Positions 47,551 to 59,016 of a stretch of DNA of 64,000 nt are shown here, piece after piece. How positions within the stretch are numbered: position 1 is the first letter of the stretch; every line of letters begins with the position of its first letter. The stretch is from Gonocerus acuteangulatus. Taxonomy: Eukaryota; Arthropoda; Insecta; Hemiptera; Coreidae. The stretch is taken from the NCBI GenBank assembly GCA_946811695.1, contig OX328132.1:128274808-128338807 (forward strand), read 5' to 3'. Made by a program: the position numbers and the translations under genes. The notes under the pieces were generated by a model. It was not told where the DNA came from, searched no databases, and worked only from the letters and a program-made list of their open reading frames with translations.

Positions 47551-48783
47551 TTATATATATGCTAGTCTGTTCGCTCTCTAGCAAGCTCAAAAATAGTTCG
47601 ATTTTGATGAAATTTGGTATAAAAATCTGTCGTCTAAATTGAAAGGTCAAGTTATTTAACCAGCAGAATCCGCCCACTGGAAGATAGTGTTTGGGGCAAA
47701 ATTCGCGCAAAAAAAATCGTAACGCTTACGTTTTTGAGGTCATATGCTTGTACTTGTTTTATTGGTTTCTTAACATGGGAAAACGAATGAAACCATTTTT
47801 AAGGCGATATCTGTAACCGTTTCTGAGAAAAGTTGAATCAATGTTTTTGTAGGTCATTATTTTTTTGTGTGTACTTAGAATCGCGGGATTCAATCGAAAT
47901 ATTTTCTACATCTTGAAAATTAATCCCAACTAAGACGTTTAAATTTTGGTTATCTTTGGAATTAAGGAAGTATGCGAAAAAAAAAAAGTTTATTAATAGA
48001 CATGAAAAGTTTTCGGATCTCCATACATTTTTCGTAAATATCTCGATAACGGTTGGGAAATCGTGGTAAGTGGAAGGGGACCATTCGAATGCTTACTAAA
48101 TTCTCTACAAAAAAGGTTCTGAAGCAATATTCGATGGGGCAACGTCAATCAGAGATATAAGCTATAAAACTTAAAAAGTGTTTGTTTTGTTGTTTTGAAA
48201 GGGGTTTTCTCTTTGTTTGTCTCACCTTTTAATTGGTTGTTTTTTGTTTTAAATTGCATTTATCAGTAAAATTAGTATTGTAGTAAAATAAGCTAAGAAA
48301 CGGTGAAAGGTATTGGTAATAAGTTTGGAGTGGCTGTGGTAATCTTGACGGCTGTGACTAATATCATGATGGCGTATACATATGTTTGTTTTGAATTCTC
48401 CTATTTATATAACCTTCCTCATAGCCTACAACTAAAGATATCGTTATTTCTATTTTATAGAAAGATTTAACTCACGACAGAATGGAATATTATTCGCCAT
48501 GAAGCACATATTTACAGTTGATTATAACAGTAAAACGAATTTGCTAGTAAAACAAGATACTTAAAATGACAACGAATTTTTGGTTGTTTAGAATATAGCC
48601 TTCTCAGCAGTAGTCGAAGAGTAAGTACGTTTTCAGTACATAATTGTATTGACTTATACAGATTAAGAATTATCCGCTTCTGTGTAAGTTGGCTACTGTC
48701 AGTTTCCTGTGATTTGTGATGCTAATCTATTCCATTTCTTCGAGATGTACGGAACCGCGCTAAGATGACGCAGTTCCTGCGGA
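47348..48783 (-). mobile_element. Helentron-like element H1, copy l, 1.4 kb
   Basis: Minus strand: 5' TCCGCAGGAACTGCG, lacking the usual GACTC, with the subterminal repeat following; 3' end hairpin and GCGCTAA at 47348. (TA)n at about 47490-47560. Its 5' third matches the arms of unit i. Confidence 0.7.
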
Positions 48784-49275
48784 CTTTTTTTATTAATAAG
48801 TAAAATATACACTATGTTGGATACGTATTATATTAAATTAAAATCAGAGCAACATGAGTGCATGTGTAAGTCCTCTATTAACTTTATTGTCAATTCAGTC
48901 GTCTACATATTGAAAGAAATTGAACTACAACTCCGTACGGTGCACCGCCGAGGGCTGACTGGGCTGCTGCGGAACACGTCCACACTCGTAATGTTGCGCA
49001 ACAATGTTTCAGTGAGTCCCGAAACAGCGGGACTCAGATTCTTGTATCAGGTAGACCCGCAATACACTCCTACAACACGGCGACATGTTGCGCGGCAGAA
49101 TCGCAACAATCCAGATTCAACCGAGATTCAGCTCTGCAACAATGAAGCGCAACATTGTATCCCAGTGTGTACTAGCCTTTAGGATACTGTCAGTTTCCTG
49201 TTGTCGCGCCTTAAATCTTCCTCCTGTTTGACAATGGAACCGCGCAATGATGACGCTGTTCCTGCGAGTCGGACT
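48784..49275. other. GC-richer island of unknown origin, ending in an H1 5' fragment
   Basis: Between about 48925 and 49185 the sequence is less AT-rich, with several TTGCGCAACA-type palindromic words and an open frame of 122 codons (48814-49182) without a known domain. An H1 5' terminus (minus strand) follows at 49234-49275. Confidence 0.35.
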
Positions 49276-49552
49276 TCTTTTGTAATCATAGCTGTTTTCG
49301 ATGGTTATTTAAAATTCGTAACATTTGGCGTTGTAAAGCTCTCTAATTATTTTGATGCCCTGTTTAACTGATGCATGGCTTAGTTGACCATTGTAGAGCA
49401 GGGAAAAAATTGATAATTTTTTTCTTCGTGTTTTTGCAACTATTTAGAGTATTGTGTAATTTGGTCTAACTTCCACTATTCTGACATTGGGCCTAAATTA
49501 ATGGGAATACCCTTAAAACATGTAAAAAAACACCCTGTTCGTAGATCCTCTA

Positions 49553-51407
49553 GCTTATACAGGATGCCCCCAATTTAAATGACAAAACTTGAGGAGCGTG
49601 TAGTGTACCGAAAAACTCAGACAAAAAGTCTTTTAGAGATTTGCTCGTTTTTGCTTCGTTTTGAAGAAAATTGCAAAACAAAAAACGAAACAAGTTTTTG
49701 TACTTACGTATTTAAATTTTCAATGGAAAAAAATTGTCGTTGCGAATTATTTTAAGAAACCAATTACTAAAATTCAATCTCTTCATGGCGATATGGTTTT
49801 CGTGCACGGTTTCTGCAACGGTAACACATTAGAAGCGGTGCGAGAGAATGCGAGCCGATTCGCAAGTAGAGACTGCTTAATCCACGAGTCTTTTTGGTTA
49901 CTTGTAATAGACAACGAAATACGGTAATTATATTTATTTGCCTTTTTTTTTTGTTATCATCAATTTAATTTAGTTATTGCTTAAAATGTTGCCCTCTTAC
50001 AGAAACTTATAATTTATGTTCAGCCATTTATGGTTTTTAATCTTTCGAGTAAAAAATGCAATCTCACCGTTGAGTAATCCGTCCAAATTCCAAGCCAAAC
50101 GTTTAAAGAAGATTTATCCAGAACATGGTATTTTCATGAGCCCATGAACGATTACTCCATCACGATGTCTACCAATTACTCCTGTAGCGAGGCTACTACT
50201 TGATTGATAAATAATCGCGAATCCTGCCTCCCTACCTCTCCGGACAGCCCCCAATATTCTGAGTTTTGGCGCCGATCGGAGGATGATATAAAAAACGTGG
50301 TGTCAAGTGTGGAAGACTGGGGAATTGTATATACACATGTTAGTGATGCGAAAGTGCGTGCCACTGTTAATGTAGACCTTAATATTAAATGCAGGCCTGC
50401 AGGGTATGTAATTATTAGTTATGGTGCACCCAGTATAGTTATTATGAGTACTCACTTAATTTTTGCATTTGTAGGGTTGCTATTTTTGGAATGATTTGTT
50501 GAATTATTATTATTATCATTAAATTACTATTATCATACAGTTTTTTTATAAGTACGTAGTGCATGCTCAGTAGAGTTGACCTGTTTGTTTGTTTATTTAT
50601 TGCTAGCAGTATGGAATGCCAAATTATTTATTTTTTGCATCAGTTTTATTATTTATTATGTTATTTATTGGTATAGAAGAAATATATATTTTTATAAACA
50701 TTTACTCGGTGAAATAATTTCGATCCCAGAATTCGAAAATAACATTCAAAGAGGTTATACTCCTCTTGTAGAGGTCATCGGTCTATATTATTTTCAATGA
50801 AAATAAATTACCATTGGGAATTGTTTCGAGAAACCAATTACTAAAATTCAATATATTTGCATAATTTTGAAATGATAAATTCTGCAATATTTGCAAATGG
50901 TACGGGTGGCGATTATCACCTTTCAAAGTTCGTCCGTCATATTGCCTGCTGCGATATTTCCAATACAGGCGTAGGACTCAATTTCTTCTCCGACAATCTG
51001 CTCTTGATGCTGCCTGGAGTTGGTCGCCTTTATTATGAACTAAGAATGAACCAGTCTATTTTTGTCTATTAAAAGTTAACAAAAAGATTCGTCGATTAAG
51101 CTCTCTCCTATTTGCGAATCGGCGCGAATATTCTCGCATCACCTATAAAGCGTTAACATTGCAGAAACCGTCCTCGAGAACTAGATCAGCTTCAAGATAT
51201 TGACTTTTAGTAATTGGTTTCTCGAAACAATTCGCAATGACAATTTTTTCGTTCATGTACTCGCAAAGAAGCAAGTACAAAAATTAAAACTTGTTTTAGG
51301 ATTTTCTCCCAAACAAGCATACCTCTAAAGGACTTTTGTCTTAGTTTTTTGGTCCCCTAAACGCTCCTGAAGTTTTGCCATTTAAATTCGGGACACCCTG
51401 TATATTG
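49553..51407 (+). mobile_element. Mariner-type DNA transposon remnant with long inverted repeats
   Basis: Terminal inverted repeats of about 85 bp: TACAGGATGCCCCCAATTTA on the left, TACAGGGTGTCCCGAATTTA (complement) on the right, bordered by TA. Within, 49740-49925 encodes LHGDMVFVHGFCNGNTLEAV, like the N-terminal helix-turn-helix (DUF4817 type) of arthropod mariner-like transposases. Frame 50204-50494 has RRSEDDIKNVVSSVED, resembling the following segment. No catalytic core was seen. Confidence 0.65.
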
Positions 51408-52021
51408 TGTCCCGTATTTAAAACTAGACAACAAACTAGATAATAGAAATCAGAGCTTTCGAAAAATAGATTTTTTCCGCTCTTGCACCACTCTGCGCCG
51501 TCAACACGAATATCATCTACATTCCTTCATTTTCCCAAATCAAAATGTTTTTATTAGAACTAATTCCCCTGACCGCGTTTGTCACAATAATAATCTTCAA
51601 CCGTTCATTACCTCGTCTAATGGGATTTGACAGGTTTCTGCGTCTTAGAAGATAGAATTGGAAAAAGGGGTCGTGCCCAGCATTTGATAGCCCTAAAGCA
51701 GGCCCCTCATCTATGACCCCCCCCGGACATCAAAGATAAGGATATCCAGGCGAGCCCCCGGAGTTCCGCTAGATCGTAGGGCCCGCGAGATGATCCACCG
51801 GCAGGGGCATTTCACAATCCACAATCAAAAGAAGAACAAATTATTTGAATGAGCAGGGAAACGTGTAGAAGAAATCTATGATCTATAAGATCTGTGTCAT
51901 GCCAGTCAATCATTTCTTTGTAAAGAATAGCAAAACTATTCATAATATGAGTAACACATGCAAATGCATTTTGACAATTTTTCTTGTATCGTATATGCTA
52001 GAGTTACATTAGAATTCTTAC
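51408..52021. other. Intron sequence, nothing recognised
   Basis: Follows the mariner-type element up to the donor of exon 52022-52078. Confidence 0.4.
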
Positions 52022-52078
52022 CTTTTTTATTGAAACTGTTTTTAATCCTTTGAATGAACTGTATCTTTGCTCAGGGGT
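52022..52078 (-). CDS. MPDZ: MPDZ-like exon: linker and first strand of the PDZ9-like domain
   Basis: Exon of 57 nt, 19 codons, phase 0 on both sides, between acceptor TTTTCAG and donor GTAAGA. It encodes TPEQRYSSFKGLKTVSIKK. KTVSIKK is the expected first beta strand of a PDZ domain and leads directly into QSGQGLGIMI of the next exon, about 30 kb away. That intron (22046-52021) contains most of the transposons described here. No other PDZ exon was recognised inside it. Confidence 0.82.
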
Positions 52079-52206
52079 CTGAAAATAAAAATTAAAAATC
52101 CTTAAACAAAAACAGTGAGACTTATATAAAAAACAGACCAAAATTCCTTCTGCCTGCTAACAAATATTTTTTTTAACACTTCCACAATTCTCAACGTAAA
52201 CAAAAT

Positions 52207-52208
<2 letters not shown>

Positions 52209-52255
<47 letters not shown>
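52209..52255. repeat. (TA)n microsatellite
   Basis: TA run in the 519-bp intron between two MPDZ-like exons. Confidence 0.9.
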
Positions 52256-52261
<6 letters not shown>

Positions 52262-52597
52262 AATGTATATGTGAGTATGAAAACGTTAATATTATACGTA
52301 TGCTTAATGGCGGAAATAATCATTTTTATTCTAAATGATTGTTTCTACTTGAAAAAACATGAAGTCCATCATGTTCCGCTTTAACAAAGCCAAATATAGA
52401 TACAGGAAGAACACTTTCGATGGGGTTTGCCCACACAAAACAACAATTTTAGTTAATAACTTTGTGAAGTGTACATAATTGAACAAATATTATAAATAAG
52501 TTTATTATCAATAATAAAATAGGGAAGATAAATCAATTGTGAGCCATGAAAGAAAATGTCACTTTAATAATACTGCTTTTAATGTAAAATAATTTAC

Positions 52598-52667
52598 CTC
52601 TTCTTGAAGAGAGAGTGGGAATTGTGTGATTGGCCTGACGGAGAGGTCATCCAGTCCTCCAGATTTT
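52598..52667 (-). CDS. MPDZ: MPDZ-like exon: inter-PDZ linker
   Basis: Exon of 70 nt between acceptor TTACAG and donor GTAAAT, phase 2 in and phase 0 out. The split arginine codon is completed by its first base. It encodes KSGGLDDLSVRPITQ then FPLSLQEE, a polar linker between two PDZ domains with no motif of its own. The call rests on both splice sites, on exact phase agreement with the neighbouring exons, and on its place 519 bp upstream of the next exon. On sequence alone it would be weak. Confidence 0.75.
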
Positions 52668-52769
52668 CTGTAATATGAAATTAATTAAAAATGAATTTAC
52701 TTACAATACATTTATTGTATGATTGATAATTTGGTGCAGTTCTTATTTTAAATGTCAAACTTCAAAAAA

Positions 52770-52950
52770 AGCCCGACTAGCAGGAACTGCATCATCTTAC
52801 TACGCACAGTAGGCGAAAATCACCTTTTAGGCGGAAAAAATTCACATAAAATATTTTACAAATTACCCACTAAATATTGTCTAGTATGAGTTGGGAGAAG
52901 GGAAAATGTAAATATCTATTTTCTTGGATCGTCAACGAGCGACGGAGGGG
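52770..52950 (+). mobile_element. Helentron-like variant H3 5' end
   Basis: AAAAGCCCGACTAGCAGGAA, CATCATCTTACTACGCAC and AAATATTTTACAAATTACCC. The same block occurs inverted at about 11010-11160. It resembles the H1 5' end but the subterminal repeat is TTAC-ACGCAC in place of TTAGCGCGGTTCC. Confidence 0.55.
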
Positions 52951-52987
52951 ATTATTAATCGGACTGTAAGAATGGGACCATTTTTTT

Positions 52988-53075
52988 CTTACGGCGCATC
53001 GACTTCTGGGCCGTTAGCGTCGACATCCAGGGTGCAGCGAGGAATTTTACCAACGAGCCGTGAGATGAGAAAATT
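52988..53075 (-). mobile_element. SINE S1 tail fragment
   Basis: Minus strand: CTCACGGCTCGTTGGTAAA, the GCACCCTGGATGTCG block and GATGCGCCGTAAGAAAAA. No tRNA head. Confidence 0.7.
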
Positions 53076-53307
53076 AATTAATTAAAATTAAAATTAATTC
53101 GTTTTCTTACCGCAAGGTGTACCAGCAAGTCTATAAACGAAAAGCCGTAAGCGCAACGATTTTTGTCGCGCGGATTTCGCCCATAAAACCGTGTTCCGGT
53201 TCTGCTGGTTAAAGAACTTGATCTTTTAAATTAGACGAAGTATTTTTGACAAATGTGAACCACTGTTATTTCCGTTATCTATAGATTCTGAAAAGAAAAA
53301 TGTTCTT

Positions 53308-53352
<45 letters not shown>

Positions 53353-53892
53353 TTGGGAGACATACTACTTAACATCCTTTTACAATAATATTGTGTTTCA
53401 CAATGGCATGTCACAAAATACATTAAATAGAACAATAATATAAAAACAACTATGGCTCTCCTGACCATAATGATTTGGTGGGATTAATCACCGAGGATAT
53501 AGTCCACTATAGTAATCGAGTAATTTTACTACCCAATACACCTCAAACATGGGCTATCTGCCGTACATAATTCCGGAGTTAAGGGTTATTACTAATAACC
53601 CCTCCAGAAGTCCAACTATACAATATAGACAGGTTACAATCCTGTTGTCCAATTATGCAAAATATTATAAAATATAAGTAAGTTAATTAAAAACAAATAT
53701 CTTAAAACAATATTGAAGGGATAAAGGCTATAATAAATTATATATATACATATAAACAAATAAAGTTAAAAATAAATAAATAAATAAATAAAATAAATAA
53801 ATAAAAATAATAAAAATAAATAAATAAAAAAAAAAAAACAGTAACTAGATATAGTAATTATCATGCCACAATGGAATGTGTTTATTATACCC

Positions 53893-56812
53893 TCAATAAA
53901 ATGCTCCTGGGTTCCCCCGGGCGAGATGAGCCCTCCACCTGCTGAAGAGAATGCAAGAGCCCTTCAGTAAACTCCTAGCAATAGTCCGTAGGGTATACAT
54001 TGGTATGCCAAGGTCCTTCAAATCTTTAGCTGACTTAGGACTCCATACACCCCTCCAGCTGATGGTACAGGACGTTCCTCTCACCCGATCCTGGGAAACA
54101 CCCATCATTCTCCCAATAGTCTCCCTGACCTCCAGCACCCCAGCGTACTTCGCCGATTTCCCCCGATGGAGTACATCCAGCCCAGGAGCGGAGTCAACGA
54201 TCTGGACGTCGACGATGTACACTCTGTTCTCATTCAGTACGACAATGTCAGGCCTCCACGTCCTACCGCGGGGGTTAAATGTCGTCTCTACGTGGACCTC
54301 ATAGCCAAGCCGAGAGAACTTGTCAGCCAGAATACGCACCACAGCATCGTGGTGCAGAACCCGACCGCCGTGAGACAAGAAACACCTCTGAAGTACATGG
54401 CCAGCCGTCTCTGCATAAGGACAGCCTGCTCGGCAGAGAGGCAGTCCATCAATCCTGCGGCCCCTGGATCCCCTAACGGCAGTCGGAAGCGCGCCAATGT
54501 GGGCGTGAACAAACTGGACAAAGCCCCTAGCCTTTATGGTACCCGCGCTAGCAGAGATCCAGTGAGTTGAGGCTTTGGATTTCGAAGACTCTCGTAGGGA
54601 ACCACCATCGATGGAGGAGTATTACTTTTCGGCCCACCACTGTTTCCTTTCCGTTCAGTAAAAGGCGTTCTCGTTCAAGTCCTGTCTCCCCAGGGCCTCT
54701 CTCGCGTCCCGCAACCTTCTGGCTACAGCTCTCGAATTGTATGCAGCCCTCGCCGCAGGCAACCCTGACATCTCCAAATGCTGGATACGAGCAATGGTTA
54801 ACCCAGGGACAAGGGTGCTCATGCAAGACACCCCCAATCCTACGTCGGCACACGCTGCATGAAAGTAACCCAAGGGAATATCCCTTGGGAGCCTCAACCA
54901 GCGCCTCACCGTAGCCCTGACCTTGATTTCAATCTTGGCCAGAGACTTCCGGGAGACGCCGCCAAGCACCATGCCATGTACGAACTTCGGAAGAAGATGA
55001 CTTCTAAGAGCTAAGAGCCTCTGTTGCGGCTTGTGAGGAGCATTCTCCAGCCTATCGACCGCTACTCTAACGTCAAAATTGGACCCCTCGGAACCCCTAT
55101 CCTTGTAAACAACACACAGGTACCTCCAAGCACCCTGTACCTGAGTTTGTCGCACAGGCACATCATTGATCTTGAACAACGGGTTTGTGACTACCTTGAT
55201 CTTGTGACACCTACCAGCCGACACCAGTGACAGGGCCAGGCACTTTCCCGGGCTCAGTGCCATTCCCATACTTCGAATGGCACCTTCCACCCTCGAAATA
55301 GCCATCCTCATACCGGCCTCCGAGGAAGTGAGCAAGACCAAGTCATCAGCAAACGCAAGATAGGAAATCATCGCCCCATCGAGTTTAAATCCAACCTCGC
55401 TTGGAACTGCTTGGAGAACCCAATCCATTACAAGATTGAAAAGGAAAGGAGGCAAAGCATCGCCCTGCCTAATCCCCCTCCCGCAAACGATTGGGCCCGT
55501 CCATCCCCTATCATCGGTAATGCGGGTAAACCCCCATCACGTACTCGATGAATTCGGGAGGCAGGCTTTTGAGGGTCATTGCAGCTCTAAGGGCATGATG
55601 GCTCACACTGTCAAAAGCCTTAGCAATATCAAGGGCGACGACGTGCAACTCGCGGCGTCGAAATCTCGCCTCCTTGATCACCGCATCCAAGACCACTGTA
55701 TTTTCAGCCGTTCCATCGGCTGAAATGAATGCTCTTTGCCCCACCTCATGCAAGTCCAGATCCCTCAGGCGCACAGCAAGGATTTTATGAAGCTGCCTAA
55801 GGGGTACCGAGGCTACAGAAATGGGCCTATAATCACCTGGCCTTTCAGGACTATTCACCTTAGGAATGAAAATCGTCCTAGCTCCCACCAGCTCCGGAAT
55901 ACTCCTTCCTCCCAATAAATAAATATTGTAGAAGAGAGCCCGGAGCACAGGAGAAGCAGGCTCCCATTCCGCCACCTTCAAGCCGTCAGGGCCAGGGGAA
56001 GATGAAGCGTCAACCTTACAGGTCTGTACCCCCTCAGCCTCAATTGGCGTCCATAGGGTATAGATGCGCCTATTATTACGTGCGATATTTCCTAGCTGAT
56101 AAGGGTGAGAAGGGGCCTCCATCAGTGGGCGCCAATATTCCTCCAACTCATTAAGTGAATGGCGTTGGTGCGCTGGGCCTCCATTGAGTATCTCATTCAC
56201 CGCTCTTCTTCTATTCGTTTTCCACAGTGTCTGAAGGCGGGATTATTCGTCCCTGCGTCTTGATCTCGCATTAATCGGAAGGCAGCAGTCTCCTGGGCTG
56301 TCCTCAAGGCTCTGGAGCAGGCTGTGTGCCCCAGGCCGGGAAGCGCGCCCGGATCCACTCACACAGTCGGTTACTCACAACAATTCCAGCCCTCGCTGGC
56401 TCAATCAAGTCTCCGAGTCCTCCATCACTGCCTTCCAACTCGGCTACTTGCCGCAAGGCAGCAATGTAGAAACCCTCAGTTCCTTCTTCACCGACAAACC
56501 TCACTCCGTCTGCGGGCTGATCATTCCCTCTCTGCTTTTTATTATAGCCTCCTCTAAGCTGTTCCTATAATCGGCCTTACATCGACGCCTAGATACTGCC
56601 ACCGAAGTTCGCCCTACCAGTTTACTAGAGAGCCTAACATTGCTCACAGAGCGACCTGAACAAACATTCCACCTTCTCTTGGCCGCCAGCTCTATTTCAG
56701 CATTGTGAATCTCGGGGTGGGCTAGTCTCATGTGCTGCCCTAGACCATTTGCTGTATTAAATCCTCGACCACAAGTTCCACACATCCATACCTCGAAGTT
56801 ACCAGCCATCAT
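53893..56812 (-). pseudogene. ORF2 of the R2-like element: finger, reverse transcriptase, endonuclease (frameshifted)
   Basis: From the ATG at 56812, MAGNFEVWMCGTCGRGF runs into a CCHH zinc finger (C-x2-C, then H and H in QHMRLAHP). Reverse transcriptase blocks follow: SPGPDGLKV, GARTIFIPK, VALDIAKAFDSVSH (motif A), GIRQGDALPPFLFN (motif B), YLAFADDLVLL (motif C, catalytic DD) and SPGKCLAL. Then CRAGCPYAETAGHVLQRC, the CCHC motif before the endonuclease, and RTWRPDIVVLNENRVYIVDV, the PD-(D/E)xK-like core. No apurinic endonuclease is present. At least four frame changes split the 970-codon region. It would mediate target-primed reverse transcription in an intact relative. Confidence 0.88.
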
Positions 56813-57191
56813 CAGTGATCTCACGAATGTGTGCCAAGGCATTCGTATACACAGGACAAGTCGCACTGCTAGCAGTATGCGTCAGCCGCCCTCAGCCTGC
56901 CCTTTTACAATTAGGGCAAGAAGGATTTTCCTGGAGCTTACCACATTCTGAGTATGAGTGGCTATCCTCACTACAATGCCCACAAGTAAAAGCCTTCTGC
57001 CTGCACGTCTTAGCAATGTGGCCAAAGCGTTGACACCTAAAGCACCTACTGACCTCATAAAATTCCTCCACCTTACATGCGAAATGTCCAATGTATATGC
57101 GACCCTTGTTGAGGATAATTGGTTTTAATCTAGGGCTCACCTCCAGAACTAGGTGACAGAAATCCCCCGTCTTCTTGCCCTTACGAAACAC
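56799..57191 (-). pseudogene. Gag-like ORF1 with three zinc knuckles, overlapping ORF2
   Basis: The frame encodes GRIYIGHFACKVEEFYEVSR, then CFRCQRFGHIAKTC and CGHCSEDSHSYSEC (two C-x2-C-x4-H-x4-C knuckles) and SCPNCKRAG. After one in-frame TGA it continues HTASSATCPVYTNALAHI, a third knuckle typical of jockey/I/R1 ORF1. It stops with TAA at 56801-56799, 14 nt inside ORF2, which starts with ATG at 56812. ORF1-type proteins bind RNA in the retrotransposon particle. The N-terminal part is missing or unrecognised in 57192-57457. Confidence 0.8.
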
Positions 57192-57860
57192 CAGCTTTAC
57201 CTCAGAGTCAGACCCCTCTAACTCGATGAGGTTTTGTCCCCTCAGGCATCCTCCACGGTCCGCGGGGCGCGCCGAACCATTAACCTTGGCTTTAACTTTT
57301 CACGATTAGTTACGTTAACTTCTAACTTACCAAGGTCTGGATCTTTAATAATTTTAGTGGCGTCCTCTCCCCACCCGGTTTCAACTATCAGCCCACCTTT
57401 TTCGCTCCTGGGCACCGAATGTTTCCCAGAGTTATTTCCCCTCCTAAGAAGTCGGTCTAGTAGGCATTTCCGGATTGCGTTATGAGTTCAACTTCATAAG
57501 CGGGGCTGCTCCCAATGGAGGGAGGGAGGAACCACGCTAAAAATGGTTTCATTCGTGTTTCCATGTTAAGAAACCTATAAAATGAGTACCTGCAAGCATA
57601 TAAACTCAAAAAAGTAAGCGTTGCGATTTTTTTCGCTCCAAAAACTATGTTCGGCTGGATGAATTCTGCTGCCTAACAAGCTTGACTCTTCAAATTAGAC
57701 GAATGATTTTTGTATTAAAGTTCATCAAAATTGATCGTGTGAGAGAGCGAACAGACAAATGTATATATACACAAATTAGAACCACCGTTATTTTCGAGAT
57801 CTATGTGTTCTGAAAGGTAATATTTTCTAGTCAGCATTTCCGGAATGCGTCCATTTCCGG

Positions 57861-58779
57861 AAGGTGATTACCCTTCCAAAATGCACCAGCCTGCTATAGG
57901 CCTAATGCCTCTTGTTGACCAGTTTTAGACTTATTTGCAGGATGACTTCATTTCCTTATATGTGCGGTGTTTCCTAGTGGTGCGGTTTATAAGCTTCTTC
58001 AGAAGGTACATGATACTTGTTCGTTAGCTGACAGGAAAATTTCCCACATCCGATTTGATAGATATTTCTTTCAGCTAACGAACAAGCATAATGCATCGAA
58101 GGTAGGTCAGCCCAATATTCTCTTATCTCCCACATTGATAGTAGACACTCTAACTAGATCTCTCTTACTCAACCCGTATCATCTTAGCAATGTTTTATGA
58201 TGTTTATGTAGGTACCACCAATCTTAGTGTAAATTAAAAGTTACAAAAAACTGTCCACTGGCGTTCGCGCATGCGCGGTGGTCATGTACGGAAAAGAAGA
58301 CTGTATGTTATACAGTACATTACATAGGTTTGTCGAGTGGACCTAAAGCATATTTATGTTCCTGAATTTGAGCAGAAGTCTCTATGATGTTTTCAACTTC
58401 ATAATAATAATCTCCGAATCACTTTCCCTGATGAAAATGTTCCACAATGTACTTTCCTTCTAGCCAAATTCACGTGCTCACCTCCTATCCTGAAAATCCA
58501 CTTTGTCGCGGCCAAGACATATTTTGTAAATACACTGATATGAATAGTTTTATTTGCACATCTTTTAAATAAGTTATACTTTCTGCACAAAGCAGTCACC
58601 TATAAATATGACACGAAGGGACCTGGCAAAGGCCAGAGTTTCCACAAATGCCAAATTAAACATTTAATGCAGTAAGGTTTGCAAATAAATTATATGTGAT
58701 GACAGTTGGAAAGGATAGAATTAGACAAAGAAATAATGAACTGAAAAAAAATAAAAATCGGCCACCAGGCCTCAGGTTT
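57861..58779. other. Intron sequence, nothing recognised
   Basis: No exon or element ends identified. A short inverted motif GCTTCTTCAGAAG-like lies near 57991, but no larger structure. Confidence 0.35.
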
Positions 58780-58921
58780 TTAGCGCGGTTCCTCCCTCCC
58801 TCCATAGGGCTAAGCGGTACCCCGCTAATAAGGTTGACCTCATGACGCAATCCGGAAGTGCCGAATAGAAAATTTTGCGTTTCAGAACCCCTAGAGTAAG
58901 AAAATAACGGTGGTTCAAATT

Positions 58922-58967
<46 letters not shown>

Positions 58968-59016
58968 AATTTGAACCACCGTTATTTTCTTACTCTTATG
59001 TATATATATATATATA
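58780..59016 (-). mobile_element. H1 3'-end fragments, n, head to head
   Basis: Minus-strand H1 3' end (GCGCTAA at 58780, hairpin altered by an insertion) with its (TA)n tract, then a short inverted piece repeating GAACCACCGTTATTTTCTTA in plus orientation (58970-59000). Confidence 0.65.

Larger units (their letters stand above)
53308..57457 (-). mobile_element. R2-superfamily non-LTR retrotransposon with gag-like ORF1
   Basis: About 4.15 kb on the minus strand: gag-like zinc-knuckle ORF1, an ORF2 with CCHH finger, reverse transcriptase, CCHC motif and restriction-like endonuclease, then a 3' UTR with AAAT repeats, an AATAAA (near 53350) and a poly(A) end (53309-53345). It interrupts an H1 element, which fixes both ends; only TCT is shared between the flanks. 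R2 elements normally sit in 28S rDNA and lack ORF1. The copy is broken by frameshifts and stops and must be inactive. Its GC content is well above its surroundings. Confidence 0.88.
53150..57540 (+). mobile_element. H1 copy m, split by the R2-like retrotransposon
   Basis: H1 3' body is present at 53150-53307 (GTAAGCGCAACGATTTTTGT to GAAAAATGTTCT) and resumes at about 57458 (CTAGTAGGCATTTCCGG) to the 3' CTAA at 57540. Joining the sides restores the order seen in intact copies. A further H1 body piece follows at 57541-57860. Confidence 0.75.

Noticed and set aside
54166..54570. Plus-strand frames inside the R2-like element
   Set aside because: Shadows of the minus-strand endonuclease and reverse transcriptase.
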